This document shows positions 1 through 11,417 of a stretch of 64,000 bases of DNA, one piece after another. Location of the stretch: positions 2,162,834 to 2,226,833 of the forward strand of contig NW_006917101.1 in NCBI RefSeq assembly GCF_000516985.1, written 5' to 3'. Position numbers and translations under genes: made by a program. The notes under the pieces were generated by a model. That model saw only the letters and a program-made list of their open reading frames with translations. It was not told the DNA's origin and did not search any database. The stretch comes from Pestalotiopsis fici W106-1. Its lineage: Eukaryota; Ascomycota; Sordariomycetes; Amphisphaeriales; Sporocadaceae. Position 1 is the first letter of the stretch, and each line of letters starts with the position of its first letter.

Positions 1-664
1 CAAGCCAAACAACAAAGTTCAGCATCACATCTGTGAGACATCTTATACTTACCACGACAGCGCGGTCTCCGGCGGCAACGGTTGTTTGCGTAAAGACTTC
101 TTCACTGCAAGTTTGTCGGCTCCACGTAGGGAATAGAGCGCATCAGGAGATATTTCGACAGTATGGCCTCAAAGTCAGGCCATTTCGAATCCCGGGGACC
201 TGGGGCAGAAATGGACAGCCTCAGCCCTGAGGCCTGACAAGGAAGGCTCTAGGCGCAGCGAGTATGACAGCTGAGCCGCAAACGGTACCAACATAACCAG
301 GACATGGACACGTGCATGACAGCGTTTTACGCGAATTTGAATTACAAGTGGTGTGTTTCGTCGGATTTCTCAGGAACGCAAGGGACGAATGCTGACCGTT
401 GTGTGGGTCCGGGTTGTGCCATTTTGGCCTGGGTCGTACGATCGGTATGCGCCGATTGAGCACAGCAAATGGAAATCCCGAGCCGAATGGTCCCGGTCCC
501 AAGGAAGCGGATCCAAGAGGAGACTGACTTTTTTTTCCATTTTCCTTCAAATCCCGGCACTTTGGTAATGTCTTGAATATACCACATGTTTCCATCTTTG
601 GAATTTGTATGTACGTATTCGGTCTACATTGGGTCTTTATTGTCCCGATTCTTAATATGTTCGA
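1..664. other. Window edge, no gene seen
   Basis: The short open frames here mostly begin at non-ATG codons and overlap on opposite strands. None has a recognisable motif or a convincing splice pattern. The right end should hold the 3' untranslated region of the minus-strand aminotransferase, whose stop codon is at 665. Confidence 0.5.
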
Positions 665-1914
665 TTATGCGAGGTTCTCCTTGACGTAGGCACTTAGTTG
701 CTCTAGTGCCTCCCTCAGCACTTCCGTCTCCGAGACGTACCCGATCCGAACATAACCTTTGAAAGCATTGCCGTGACCAAAACACTTGCATCCTGGCAGG
801 ACCATGACTTTTGTTTGCTTCAGCAAGTCCAAGCAAAACTGTTCATCATTGACTGGCTGACCCGCCTTTCTAAACTGGACGAATGCGACCGTTGCAGCAT
901 TTGGCTTTACCCAGGAGACGTAGTCTGAGTGGTTGCGCACAAACTCGTCAAGCAGTGCAAGGTTCTTCTTGGCCAGCTCCATGTTTCTCTGGATGAGATG
1001 AGGCCGCACCTCGTCGCCGAGGGCATAAGTGGCCACCTGATCGTCTAGTTGCGAAACGCTGATGGTGGTGTAATCCCGCGCTATAGCGACCTTTTCGATA
1101 ATCGACGCATCCCGAGATGCAATCCAGCCGACTCGAATGCCTGCTAGAGCCCATGCCTTGGACATGGATGAAGTCACGACTGTCTTTTCCCAGCCGAGAG
1201 ATAGAACGGAGGGCGGAATCTTGTCCTCTTCCACGCCGTGGTAGAGGGGCCGGTACACTTCATCCGCGAAGAGGATAATGTCGTGCTTGCGTGCCACATC
1301 AACAATCTCCTTGAGTGTTTCCGTCGGTATCGTAGCTCCGGTAGGATTGTTTGGGTTGTTGATGACAATCATCTACAACTCATTAATGAACGGCCCATGT
1401 ATCGAGTATGCAGCCGACGACTTACCAATGTATTCTTCTTGATGAATCGTTCCAGCTCCGCGACATTGGGCACGAAGCCGTTTTCGGCTTTCAACTCCCA
1501 TAGCGAGACTTCGGCTCCCAGGCTCTCTGGCACCGAGTAAAGCTGCTGGTATGTTGGGAATACTGAAATGACATGGTCACCTGGGCCAACAAGACTATAG
1601 AACACCAGATGATTTGCCGCAATTGCACCATTCGTCACAATGACTGATGAAGTCGAGAGCGGTTCAGCACAGTCGTCATGTCTATAGAGGCTTGTAATGT
1701 TTTGACGAAGCTCCGGTGAACCCAGGATCGGCCCGTATGTCATCTTCCGTGCCAGATCAATCGGTGAAGACGCATCGACATTCTTGCTGAGGGCTCGGAG
1801 GTCGTCGACAGATACTGATGCACAACATGTCTCTGCAATATTCAAAACGCCAGGAGTAGTTTCATACGCGTCCATCCATTGTTCCACCTCGAAAATTGGT
1901 AAACGAGCAGGCAT
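665..1914 (-). CDS. Class I/II PLP-dependent aminotransferase
   Basis: Two exons, 1914-1426 and 1372-665, with a 53-bp GTAAGT...TTGTAG intron, give 398 residues. The ATG at 1914 is chosen because the protein then begins MPARLPIFEVEQWMD, close to where the conserved fold starts, while the frame upstream is unlike the family. Visible fold-type I landmarks are NNPNNPTG (about residues 168-175), FADEVY with the PLP-contacting Asp (about 200) and Tyr (about 203), and SSMSKAWALAG with the Schiff-base Lys (about 235). The N-terminal half also has the GPGDHV and FPTYQQLY stretches typical of these enzymes. It should transfer an amino group between an amino acid and a 2-oxo acid, but the substrate cannot be told from sequence. 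There is no targeting signal, so it is probably cytosolic. No biosynthetic partner lies next to it. Confidence 0.92.
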
Positions 1915-2746
1915 TTTGCGAGGGAAGTCTTGGGGAAGCTTGGAGTAAGAGCGCGCCGCCAGAACAAGCGGGGTAAGGGCAAGAAATTCAGAAGTTGGCG
2001 TGTATTGATAAACGACGATGATAGCCTGGTATCGTTTCCTTGTGATCTGATCCGAGAGTCTCCTGTATCTTATGTGATCAAGTGAGAGCCTTTTAGCATT
2101 GAGTCTATTCTCGCAGTTCAATGTCGTCGAAAAGGCGTAACTACCTAGCAATGCGGCCAAGCTCCGCTTCAAAGTCCAGATCAACAGCTAGCTCCACTAT
2201 CAACCCACAAGTATAGCCCGCCAGTATATGCGACCTGCTACTTGACACAACTAGACATCTCATAAATCTTTTAGACATATTGCGACCAAGTATGTTGCAC
2301 GGGCCCATGTCACTTATCTGCTAGGTTAAGAGGATTTCTTTCCTTTCCTTCCCTTGCTCGCCCTGAAAAAGCCAGAATACTGGAAATATACTGAGATTTC
2401 AGCGCTGGAATCTTGACACTCGAATGTGCGTGGTTTTGTCGAGTTTAAGGAGGACCACAAGTTCATCACAATGGAATGTTCAACAACCACACTGTGAATA
2501 ACGAATGCATGGCAAACTTGAATTAACATAAATTCAGATAATAGCAGGCTGAATCATAAATACCTATTCTTCGAACATAATATAAAATTCACAACATCTC
2601 TGAGCGCTTGAAAGTTGTATCTACGTAGAAGTGCCATACTTTCAGCGATCGCCCGCCATTGCCGCAAGGATATACACCAAAGACCTCCGATAGTCAGATT
2701 ACCTACATCGAGCTTGTGCCTAAGCTCTAACAACACAACAATCAAG
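1915..2746. other. Divergent intergenic region
   Basis: This is the shared upstream region of the minus-strand aminotransferase and the plus-strand Cys-rich gene. It is AT-rich in its middle. I see no RNA gene, long repeat or supported coding frame. Confidence 0.5.
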
Positions 2747-3234
2747 ATGAGCAGAACAGGAGGCGGCGATAATGACCGAGACCGAGACCGCAATGGCGGC
2801 AATCATGTTCATCACTATACCCCAACGCCCGCACCTCCGCCGCATTGCTATGAGCGCAAGACGGAATTCGTCTGCAGTCGGTGCCGTATCGAGGCCGTCA
2901 TGACAGAGTGTGTATCTGTATGCAAAAGCTGTCAAGGACCTGCCTATAACTCGTGCGGACGTGCATTCACCGTTCATGGCGTAGGTTGCGGCGACAGGTT
3001 ATGCACATCATGCGATGATTCACAAAAACCTGGAGCAAAGGGTCCAATAAAAAGGTAGAGCGCTTCCTATGTAAATCTTCTTGGCAAGAGTCGGGCTAAC
3101 CTGTGTATAGAAGAACTATCTGGGGCGTCTTTGCAGACGAAACATGGCGGAATAAGATTCAGATGATCAATCGTTGGAAACCCTACAGAACTGGCGGAAA
3201 GGGGTTCACTGAGCTAGACGAGCAAGACAATTAA
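2747..3234 (+). CDS. Small Cys-rich protein of unknown function
   Basis: Two exons, 2747-3054 and 3111-3234, joined by a 56-bp GTAGAG...TGTATAG intron, give 143 residues; the frame closes exactly at TAA 3232-3234. The ATG at 2747 is the first in frame after a plausible leader. The N-terminus is a low-complexity Asp/Arg/Gly run followed by a His/Pro stretch. Residues 34-89 hold ten cysteines, including CSRC, CKSC and CTSC pairs, which suggests metal binding of a zinc-ribbon type. The C-terminal exon (RRTIWGVFADETWRNKIQM and onward) is basic and aromatic. No signal peptide is visible, so an intracellular role is likelier than secretion. I do not recognise a named family. Confidence 0.65.
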
Positions 3235-4818
3235 CCAGACTTAAGTGATTCTCACGGTAACTAAATCTTATAATGAGCAATTCAGCTTGTGCATACACAT
3301 GTAGATGGGCGCTCTGATTGCTGCCATGATCAGCGAATTCACAGCGCCTTTTACTCAGGATACCGGACGGTGCAGCAGTTTGAGGCAATCTCTAAACCAG
3401 TACAAATAGATGGAATAAAATAACAATTCATATATTCGAAATTTATTAGTAATTTTGTACTAGGATTGGTGTTTTGTGGGTGGGAGTTCTAAACGAGCAT
3501 TTGTTATCTTTTTCAAGCACAACAACCGCAGTTGCATCTCTGACCGACTGCTCTTGATGGTATTGTAAAGTCAGTTTGATTTTCACCGTGGCCAACTACT
3601 GCCGTCAAATATTCGTCACGCGAGTGAAGGCCATGTGAGGGAAAGAGCTGGTATCGTTTACTGCGGTGGTTTGTTCCTAGGATATCGGATCGGAAAATAC
3701 GGAAGCCATCAAATGCCAAAATCGGTCATGTCAGTCTAGAACAAGCGCACTGTCTACCCCCGGGGACCAGAAAGCTTCTCCGAGATCGCCGAAGCCGAAC
3801 AATGGCAAGGACCCAAAGTGGAAGACTCCCATCCGAGTTATACTGGCCTGCTGTTGCGCAAGGCCGAATAGCTTGCCGAACTTGGTATTTGCGACTAGCA
3901 CGAGCGGTGTCGAGCGGTGTCGTGCTTTGAGAGTTTTCCGGTGATGCGACGGCCAGTGATATGTCATCGAAATACAGGTATGTAGCCTGAATGCCTCCAC
4001 CTTACTGGCCGGCCTTTGCATCGAAATGTCAGAGCCTCAGTATTTAAGCAGGAAACATAATCAAAAGTATTTACCAGCCACTAAGTGCGATTTGACGTCC
4101 TCTTGTTCATCGAATGAATTGCAGTTTAATTGAAGATTGAAGTATCCAGCTGTTGTAATTCGGTCGTCTGTGGATGAATCTCGATTCTTACACTGACCCG
4201 TGGTGGAACTCTGCTAGATGCCAATGCTGTATTAATTGCCAAGATTCGCTTCATTTATTAATATGTTTTCAAGCTTTGTCTTAGAAAGCTTGGGCAGATC
4301 GTCGTCCACATGTCATACTCGACTGCCGCATTGAGAAGGTCGCGGTTCGAGCACTAGCACCGTCACCCCTGGATGGGGCAACCATGTCGGCTGGGAGCGG
4401 TACAAGAACGAATCAAGAGTATCAATCACTCGCGTGGACAATAATCCTTTGAAACAAATTGACTTGTCCGTACAGTTTGTTTGGTAACCTACTTTATTGG
4501 GTCACATAGGAACCACATTTACACATCAGGTCGGAAGCTGGAGAATGAGCTTCCACTGACGACATTCCGTACTGGCTCAGCGGCCTCGGTAGGTTCAGCA
4601 TGGCCCCAGGGCGGATGCAACATCAGACGAGAAACCTCCTATACTCAGTTACTCGCCCGTACCGGCCGAGATCGTTTCAATGACGAAATCCCTCTCCGCT
4701 TTGAGCTTGTAAACTATAGAAGGCCTTTGTCTCCTAGCATGCTCATCAGGAGGAGATTTGCTCAAGTTCGTCGTGATTCGAGTCCTTCATTGAGAAATTC
4801 GCCATATAACGGTGAGCC
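3235..4818. other. Intergenic region, no supported gene
   Basis: Minus-strand open frames at 3513-3719 and 3731-4021 have no motif or splice context and are not called. A short tandem duplication of GAGCGGTGTC lies near 3902-3922. The last few hundred bases are the promoter and 5' untranslated region of the aspartic protease. Confidence 0.45.
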
Positions 4819-6310
4819 ATGAAGTCAGTCTTGGCTCTGTCCCTCCTTTCGGGAGCTCTGGCTCTGCCAGCCTCCAACCCGCTCAAGGTCTCTGCCGGCA
4901 AGCGGTACTCGCTGACCCGCGACAATGGCGAGGCTAATATTGCCGGCATCTTTGCTTCTCTGAACCAGACTCTGCACAAGTACAACCTCCAGCCTCTGCC
5001 GTACTATGCACCCGTCGCCGAGAAGCAAGCCGCCATGTTCGAGGCGCGTGTGGCCAAGCGCCAGGCCAACGAGCCAATCACGGACCAGACTCAGCTGGGA
5101 AGTGAGGATGTTGCCTACTATGGATCCGTCGGTATTGGCGGACAGAACTTTAACGTAATCTTTGACACTGGTTCGGCCGATGTGTGGGTGCCTGGTCCTT
5201 CTTGCACGAGGCTCAAGGGTTGCGTCCACAGTACCAAGTACGACCAAGGCGGTTCGGATCTGGGAACCAAGACCAGCATCCAGTATGGATCGGGAGCGAC
5301 AGAGGGCGAGAACTACGTTGATGAGTTCACCATTGCCGGTCTGACCGCAACAAACCAGACGCTCATTTCCGTCACGACGGCCTCGGGCTTTACCCAGATT
5401 GACGCCGATGGCCTGGCTGGTATGGCTTTTTCCACCATTGCGCAGGACAATGGTACCACCTTTTTCGAGAATCTGGTTGCCCAGGGTGCCGTAGACACGG
5501 ATGAGTTCGGCTTCTATCTTGGTCGTGTCTCGGGTGGCACGCAAAAGGACTCGGAGCTGACCCTTGGCGGTCGCGACAGCACCAAGTTCACCGGCGACTT
5601 TGTGACCGTCCCCGTCTCATCGCAGACCTACTGGCAGGTTGACCTCGATGGAGTCAAGGTCGGTGGCACCACTGTCGCCAACAGCAAGGGACAGGCGGCC
5701 ATTGACACGGGCACGACCATTCTCCTCGCGCCTACTGCTGCCGCAGCTGCCGTATTCGCCGAGATCAAGGGCAGCTTTGGTCTTACTCTCGAGGGCCAAA
5801 AGATCTACCTCTGTAAGTATTGAAAAAACGGCGCATTTTTGCTTGCCAGTTCCAGAAAAATCTGCTTCAAGTCAGGAGCTAACACGTTCAACTTACTAGA
5901 CCCATGCAACACGGCCAACATCCCCAGCATCACCTTTGCCGGCGTCGACCTGGCCATTAACCCACTCGACTTCAAGCTCGGCTCCCTAGGCCTCGGCGTC
6001 GACGTTGACGACCTGACCCTCGGAAACGCCGACCTGGCCGCCGAGATCCGGCAAAAGGCATCCGAGCTCGCCCCCGAGGCTGGCGGTTACTGCATCGCTG
6101 GATTCTCGGGGGGCGACCTCACCGGCATCGACGACCTCTACATTGTGGGAGACACGTTCATCAAGAACTGGTGAGTATTCCTGTGCCACAACCATCTTTG
6201 ATGAAAGGATCGTGAGCTCACCACCAACCTGTAGGTACTCGGTCTTCTCCTACTCGGCCGCCAGTGGTGCGCCAGCTGTTCTCTTTGCGCCCAACATTGG
6301 ACAGTCGTAA
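4819..6310 (+). CDS. Secreted pepsin-family aspartic endopeptidase
   Basis: Three exons, 4819-5812, 5900-6170 and 6235-6310, give 446 residues. Residues 1-16 form a signal peptide (MKSVLALSLLSGALAL). A propeptide follows and ends at a dibasic VAKR site at about residue 81, so the mature enzyme probably starts with QANEP after Kex2-type cleavage. The family A1 catalytic motifs are FDTGSADVW (Asp about 116) and AIDTGTT (Asp about 296), and the flap Tyr is in IQYGSG (about 156). The C-terminal YSVFSY is the usual end of the fold, reached only after both introns are removed. It should hydrolyse proteins at acidic pH outside the cell. There is no GPI-type tail, so it is likely freely secreted rather than a yapsin. 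Length is typical for fungal pepsins. Confidence 0.95.
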
Positions 6311-7208
6311 AAGTGCGGCTTGACCCCATTCAGTTGACATAACTGGGCCTGTGTACGAGTTAGACTGCTGAGCACGTCAAGGTAGGTTGTGGGGATTTGT
6401 ACCCTGGTACCTCCTTACAAACTCGCCGGCAGCATTCTAGCGACTAGGTAGCAACTTTGAAATTCTAATAACTGATCTCTTCTAAGCCGTGCATTGTCTC
6501 ACAAGCATTGTTTGCATGAAAAGATCAAAGCTGGAAATTCTCCCAGGTTCTTTGAGCAATGGAAGATTGATTTGTCAAATAAATTGACCAATTGTCGTCT
6601 GGTTTTGGCCGTGCTGTGATGACTATGCTGGCGCTAGCCGGGCAGAACCGAAGTCGCTTACAAATAAATGTCTCTGAACAGAGCAGCATGAGAATCATGA
6701 TACTTGTTGGCTTTAGGTACGAAATGAGATGTGAAAAATTCGCAATTTCAAATGAATATTTTTCAATTCGTGTTCAGCGTAGTGGTGGATTAAACAGTGA
6801 GAGGTGGTATGAACAGGACGAGATCATCATAACATCCGGCTGGAACAAAACACAGTCGAAATTCCCTGTTAATAATTATAGTCCCGAACACCCGAGGCGC
6901 CCAATACATCGACGGGGCCCCGTCGATGTATTGGGAGCCAACACCCGACGCCAATTTAATAAGCTCGTCAATCAATGATTATTAAACACCCTGCGCCCTG
7001 GAAACAAAATTCCCATTGCGTACAGGTTTTTCTTTTCCCTCTATAAGCAGAGCAGGCCAGACGTTACCTAGGTAAACCTACACTCGCTATTTGCTCAATT
7101 TGAAGCGTCATCACGTCTCATTGCCATTCTGAGTTTACTTCTCTGACGCCATTGCGCCATTGCGCCATGCATGCGGGGATGGCAATGGGTGTGCGGGCTA
7201 CACCATCG
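6311..7208. other. Intergenic region with a perfect palindrome
   Basis: This holds the 3' side of the protease gene and the upstream side of the GST gene. The standout element is the 36-bp palindrome at 6900-6935, listed separately. A 12-bp palindrome TTACCTAGGTAA is at 7064-7075. Confidence 0.6.
6900..6935. repeat. Perfect 36-bp palindrome
   Basis: The left arm CCCAATACATCGACGGGG (6900-6917) is the exact reverse complement of 6918-6935, with no spacer. Short direct copies of AACACCCGA lie on both sides, at about 6886 and 6941. It could form a cruciform or an 18-bp RNA stem, or serve as a dyad protein-binding site. It lies outside any coding frame I can support. Confidence 0.9.
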
Positions 7209-8648
7209 ATGACAAATGTGATTCGGTTACAGAACCATAAATTCATCAGCTCGTTCTCTTCGTGTCGTCTTCACAGACAATTCTCTTCATTCTCGTCGCC
7301 CTCACTAGCTATTAAACCTCACAGCTCTGCCACATTACCTTTTGTACAATCGCTCAGAACCTTTCACCACACATCAGCAGCAGCATCAACAATGGCAAGT
7401 AAGCTCTATATCAACGAGACCCCCGCCGACGTCAAAAACGCAGAGGGTCTCCATCTCATCACCCAGAGCACGCCCAATGGCCAGGCAGTCCAGATCTTCC
7501 TCGAGGAGCTGGCAGAGACCTACGGCACTAAATGGACAACCACTTTAATCAACATTATGTAAGTACTCAAGATCTGTGGTGCTCCTTTTGGGGGGAGGGC
7601 ATGTTTCTCTAGAAGAGTTTGTTTTGGAGAATTTGTTTCCCGGTCCCAAATCTTGTCTTGGGAAATACCTACCTAGTACCTACTCGATACCTGTAGTTCG
7701 GGCGCTTGGTGGGATCCTCTACATGATCAAGAGAAAACCGACAGGCTAACATATTTCTACTCAAGGACCAATGAACAAAAGAAGGAGTGTAAGTTTACCC
7801 AAGCCGACGACCCCGCCCATGAAAGACAGCTGTAAACTCACACAAACAGGGTTCCTCCGGCTCAACCCCAATGGCCGTATCCCCGTCTTGGTTGATAACA
7901 GCGCCAGCGCCAAGGCCGCCAACAATCAGAACCCATTCCCGGTCCACGAGACTTCTGCCGAACTCTTGTACCTGCTCAAGGAGGAGGACAAGGAGGACAA
8001 ATTTGGTTTCAAGGACGAGTACGAGCGCAATGAGGCCCTCCAGTGGCTCTTTTTCTGGCACGGTGAGTACCCAAATAATTCGTCTTCAATCTATCACGTG
8101 GTCTTTCTCCAAGAATCTCAATCATCGCATTCCCTTGATGTACTATCGCCGGAGGGAATCTTGATTGGCAACATATTAGTATTTTTCGTGGAATCAGAAG
8201 ATCAAGAAGAAGCTAATAGTATTTGCGTCTCTAGGCTCTGGCGCCCCCTACCAGGGACAGACCAATCACTTTAGCAAGGCCGCTCCCGAGAAGATTCCCT
8301 GTAAGTCATGACCCATCGCAAATATCCATTTCTTGGGATGAACAACACGGCTGACAACAAGTAGACGCCATTGAACGCTTCCGCAAGGAAACACTCCGCG
8401 TGTACGGCGTTTTGGAAATCCGACTGTCTGGCAAGTATACGGGCGAGCCAAGGGACTACTTAGCCGGCAAGGGCAAGGGCAAGTACTCGGTGGCCGACAT
8501 CAAGACGTGGCCGTGGGTCAAGGGCTGGGAAAGGACGGGATTCACCAAGGAGGAACTCGACGAGTTCCCGCATTTGCTCAAGTGGATTGATCGAATTGCG
8601 GCGCGTCCTGCGGTTCAGAAGGGAATCGGATCCAAGTACTCTCAGTGA
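7209..8648 (+). CDS. Ure2-like glutathione S-transferase
   Basis: Five exons: up to 7558, 7766-7788 (only 23 nt), 7850-8062, 8235-8300 and 8365-8648. From the ATG at 7392 the protein has 250 residues; from the in-frame ATG at 7209 it gains 61 residues with no acidic residue, many Ser and Arg, ending in a presequence-like RTFHHTSAAAS. I give the longer start because it looks like mitochondrial targeting; 7392 would give a cytosolic form. The thioredoxin-like half has TNEQKKEWF, the NPNGRIPVL cis-Pro segment and the glutathione-contacting HETSAELLYLL. The helical half has SVADIKTWPWV and RPAVQKG, as in Ure2/GstA-type fungal GSTs. It should conjugate or reduce electrophiles and peroxides using glutathione. 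It converges with the fructosyl-amine oxidase 203 bp downstream. Confidence 0.9.
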
Positions 8649-8851
8649 CTTCAAGGGCGTGCGAGCCTGTAGATGAAGATTAATTAATGAAATCAAATGG
8701 AAACAATTGCTTTTGGTCTCGAATTTTGTGGTAGGAGTACTAGGCAGGTCAATGCTCGGAAGACTTCTAGAGAACATTATTGAATGTAGTCTCACAGCGG
8801 TATACCCCGATACAGTAGGTTCATCTTCCGATTCTTGGAGCTCTGGCTATC

Positions 8852-10428
8852 TTACAACTGAGGATCATGTCTCCATCCTGGCAAGTCTGCGAGATCTTGT
8901 GGCGGCGCTGCTCGCCGGGACTTGCGGGCGTCGCCTCCTGGCCTCCACCTCCAGGCATTTGCCATGTCTTGGGGAAGACGGCCCTCGATCAGTTCCACTA
9001 CGTGCTTTCCAACGTTGGGCAGGAGCTTGAATGAGTGGCTGATATAGTCAATCAGCAATGTCTCTTCATCAACAGATTCCAAATCGACACTTACCCGCTA
9101 TCTCCAGTAGCTAGGAAAAAGTTCTTCCACTTTGGGTGCTCGCAGACCCTTTTCATGTGTTAATGATCCATATTATATGTGAGTCAAGCGAGAGACTTAC
9201 AGAAGAGCGGCATCGGCCGTGTCTGTACACCAGCACATGGCTCGATTAAAGAGCTCCTTCTCTGTGTAATCAGGGAGATATGTGGCAATGGCTTTCCGTA
9301 TGGTTACCTCGGACACGTCGGGATACGTGTCCGTCGGATGCTTTGCATGAGAGCGCGGTGTCGAAATGGATTTGGGTTCTGGTGCTCCCCATGGTTGGAT
9401 CTTCTTGTAACGACTGAATCCCGGGAATTCGTCACAGACCTTTATTACTCCAAATCTGACGACATGTGGTTAGCAAGACGAATGGGATAGGAGGGCATTG
9501 AGCTCACTCGTTAGGCTCGAAAAAGAACCCAATCTCTCCATTATAGACGACCGGGATGTTTTTCCACCCAGTCGCCTCTTCTGGCGTCAGCTGAATATGA
9601 GCATAGACCCAAGCCTTCGAGCAGCATTGGTCCTCCAAGTCCACCAGAGTCGGGGACCAGGCACCTGCCGCAAAGACTACCTTGTCAGCAAAGTACTTGT
9701 TCCCATCCACGGTTTCGACGCCAATGCAAGTCGTGCCGTCCGAGGCAAAGAGGGGGTTTTTGAACGACCCAGCACTGTTACTGCTGTTAGTAAAGAGGTG
9801 CATAATATGCGGGCAGAATTTCGCATACTCTCCAAACCCGAACTTGACTCCGCTCGCCTTCAGGAACTCGCCGATTGCGTTGATGGCTTTTGCAGCCGCT
9901 AACCAACCGCCGTCTTTGCTCCAGATAGCTTTCCATCCCTGTATCGATCAGCTCCGATGTCCTAATGATTCTGAGGGAAAGAGAAGAGTCTACCTTGATC
10001 TTCTCCCGTTTGAGCAAGGGCATTTTTGCCAAGATCTCGTCTTCGTTATCCAGCCACTCATTCTCGGCACCCAATCCGGCGTCGAGGAGTGTTTGATACT
10101 GTGCTTTCAGCCCTTTTATACCTTGTTCAGTGTGTTCGCAGTCCATTCTGCCCGTATTGTGGAAAAAGGGCGAAAACAGGTCGTCGTTTCTCCACATGTC
10201 CCTCGCCTCTAGACTCATCTGTACATCAACAGGAGTCCTGATTCTGATGCCCATGATCTTGTTCAAATCGTTGCCAGCCGACTGTGCTGAAGGTATCTCA
10301 AACGTGTCGAGGACGGTGACATTTGATGGCGCATACGAGTTGCGAATCAAATGTAGCGCTGTTGAAGCACCTAGAGTCCCACCGCCGCCAATGACGATGA
10401 CTTTTGTGTCTGCGCGCGTTGTAGCCAT
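8852..10428 (-). CDS. Fructosyl-amine oxidase (amadoriase), FAD enzyme
   Basis: Six exons: 10428-9994, 9938-9829, 9774-9508, 9455-9201, 9148-9095 and 9038-8852, giving 435 residues. The N-terminal KVIVIGGGGTLGAS is the Rossmann FAD site. GIRIRTPVDVQ, KGWKAIWS, KVVFAAGAWSPTLVD and MCWCTDTADAALL (Cys about 345/347, the region of the covalent FAD-Cys link in this family) identify fructosyl amino acid oxidases. They oxidise glycated (Amadori) amino acids, releasing glucosone, the amino acid and H2O2. Intron 9828-9775 was accepted because removing it restores the family stretch KFGFGDAGSFKNPL; it is 54 nt without a stop, so an unspliced in-frame form is possible. The C-terminus HDPQL is not a canonical peroxisomal signal. 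Its 5' end faces the UNC93-like transporter. Confidence 0.95.
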
Positions 10429-11417
10429 GATTTGTTCGCGGTGCTTACGAGAATCTGGCGGACTATAATATTTTGGTCGCTGGATAGTACTTGTTAGGCA
10501 TGTAGTGTATTGGCTCGCTCGGTTGACTTTATAGCGAGTTTTTAGAGCCTAATGAACTTTCCAGTGGTCCAGCGGGCGTCTCCAACGGCTTCTTAGCCTC
10601 GAGTAGATTGCCAAGTCCAAAGGATCGCACGAGCTATGTTAACACCCAAGGAACGGTCGATAAAAGTCCGTATACGGTTATACGTGATCAACTTCAAAGA
10701 TGCAAAACGAAGAGCAAGGTACGTGTGCTTCCATTGTTTGCAAGTCGCTAGCCAAGCTCGTCAAGCCGGTGGGGTTGATCGTCATGCCCGCCACGAGTAA
10801 CAAAAGACCCACGGAGATAGCCACGCCGAGGGGCCCTGCATGCGGCCAATTCGCCTACACAGCATTCGTTAACGTTACCTGTATTCCATGCGGAGCAGCT
10901 CATCGCGTAGCAACTATCGGCCCGCTCCGGGGGAGGGACACATATTGCCGGGCTCTAGTCAACTCGTCTTGAGGGGATAGCGACAATGAACTAAGAAATA
11001 ACTTTCGCTTGGACCTTCATTGTGCCCAAATCCTAGCTGACCCTAGACCCTAGACCTCTTACCCTGATCCCCGCATGGCCAATCATACATGGGGTTGAAT
11101 ACCCAAAAGGGTTCGTCGTTGAATTGGTAGGTGATCATGCACTTCCTTTCGCTTGTCCGCCGAAGATAAGCACCTCCGTCTTGCCGATTCGGAAGTGCGC
11201 TGCTGAACTGAGCAAGGAATGGTCCCGGGGTATTGTGCGAAGGACCTGGGGTTAACTTGCCTCACCTACAGAGTACAGCTTGAGCATTGGCGGGACAAAT
11301 ATATAGATAGATGATAGTAGCAACTGCGATGTCTTTTCATGTCCTACGGTCTCCAATTCTCATCTTTTAACACTTTGAGGCTTTGACAACGTCGTTAAAT
11401 TTGACCTACCGCCCATC
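10429..11417. promoter_or_regulatory. Shared divergent promoter region
   Basis: About 990 bp lie between the start codons of the minus-strand fructosyl-amine oxidase and the plus-strand UNC93-like transporter. The open frame at 10700-10972 has no motif and is not called. One copy of a diverged repeat of about 38 bp begins at 10645. No specific factor site is claimed. Confidence 0.5.
10645..10681. repeat. Left copy of diverged ~38-bp direct repeat
   Basis: CCCAAGG is followed by ACGGTCGATAAAA and then CGTAT and GGTTAT. A similar block at 13990-14027 has the same order of words with small gaps and substitutions (about 19 of the first 22 columns agree). The pair brackets the MFS transporter gene. 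Confidence 0.5.

Noticed and set aside
150..225. Sequence resembling a tRNA B box (TTTCGAATCCC)
   Set aside because: No matching A box or acceptor stem at the right distance.
4825..5544. 239-residue minus-strand open frame
   Set aside because: Antisense shadow of the aspartic protease exon 1.
10700..10972. 90-residue frame in the amadoriase-MFS promoter
   Set aside because: No motif and no splice context; fits chance in GC-balanced DNA.
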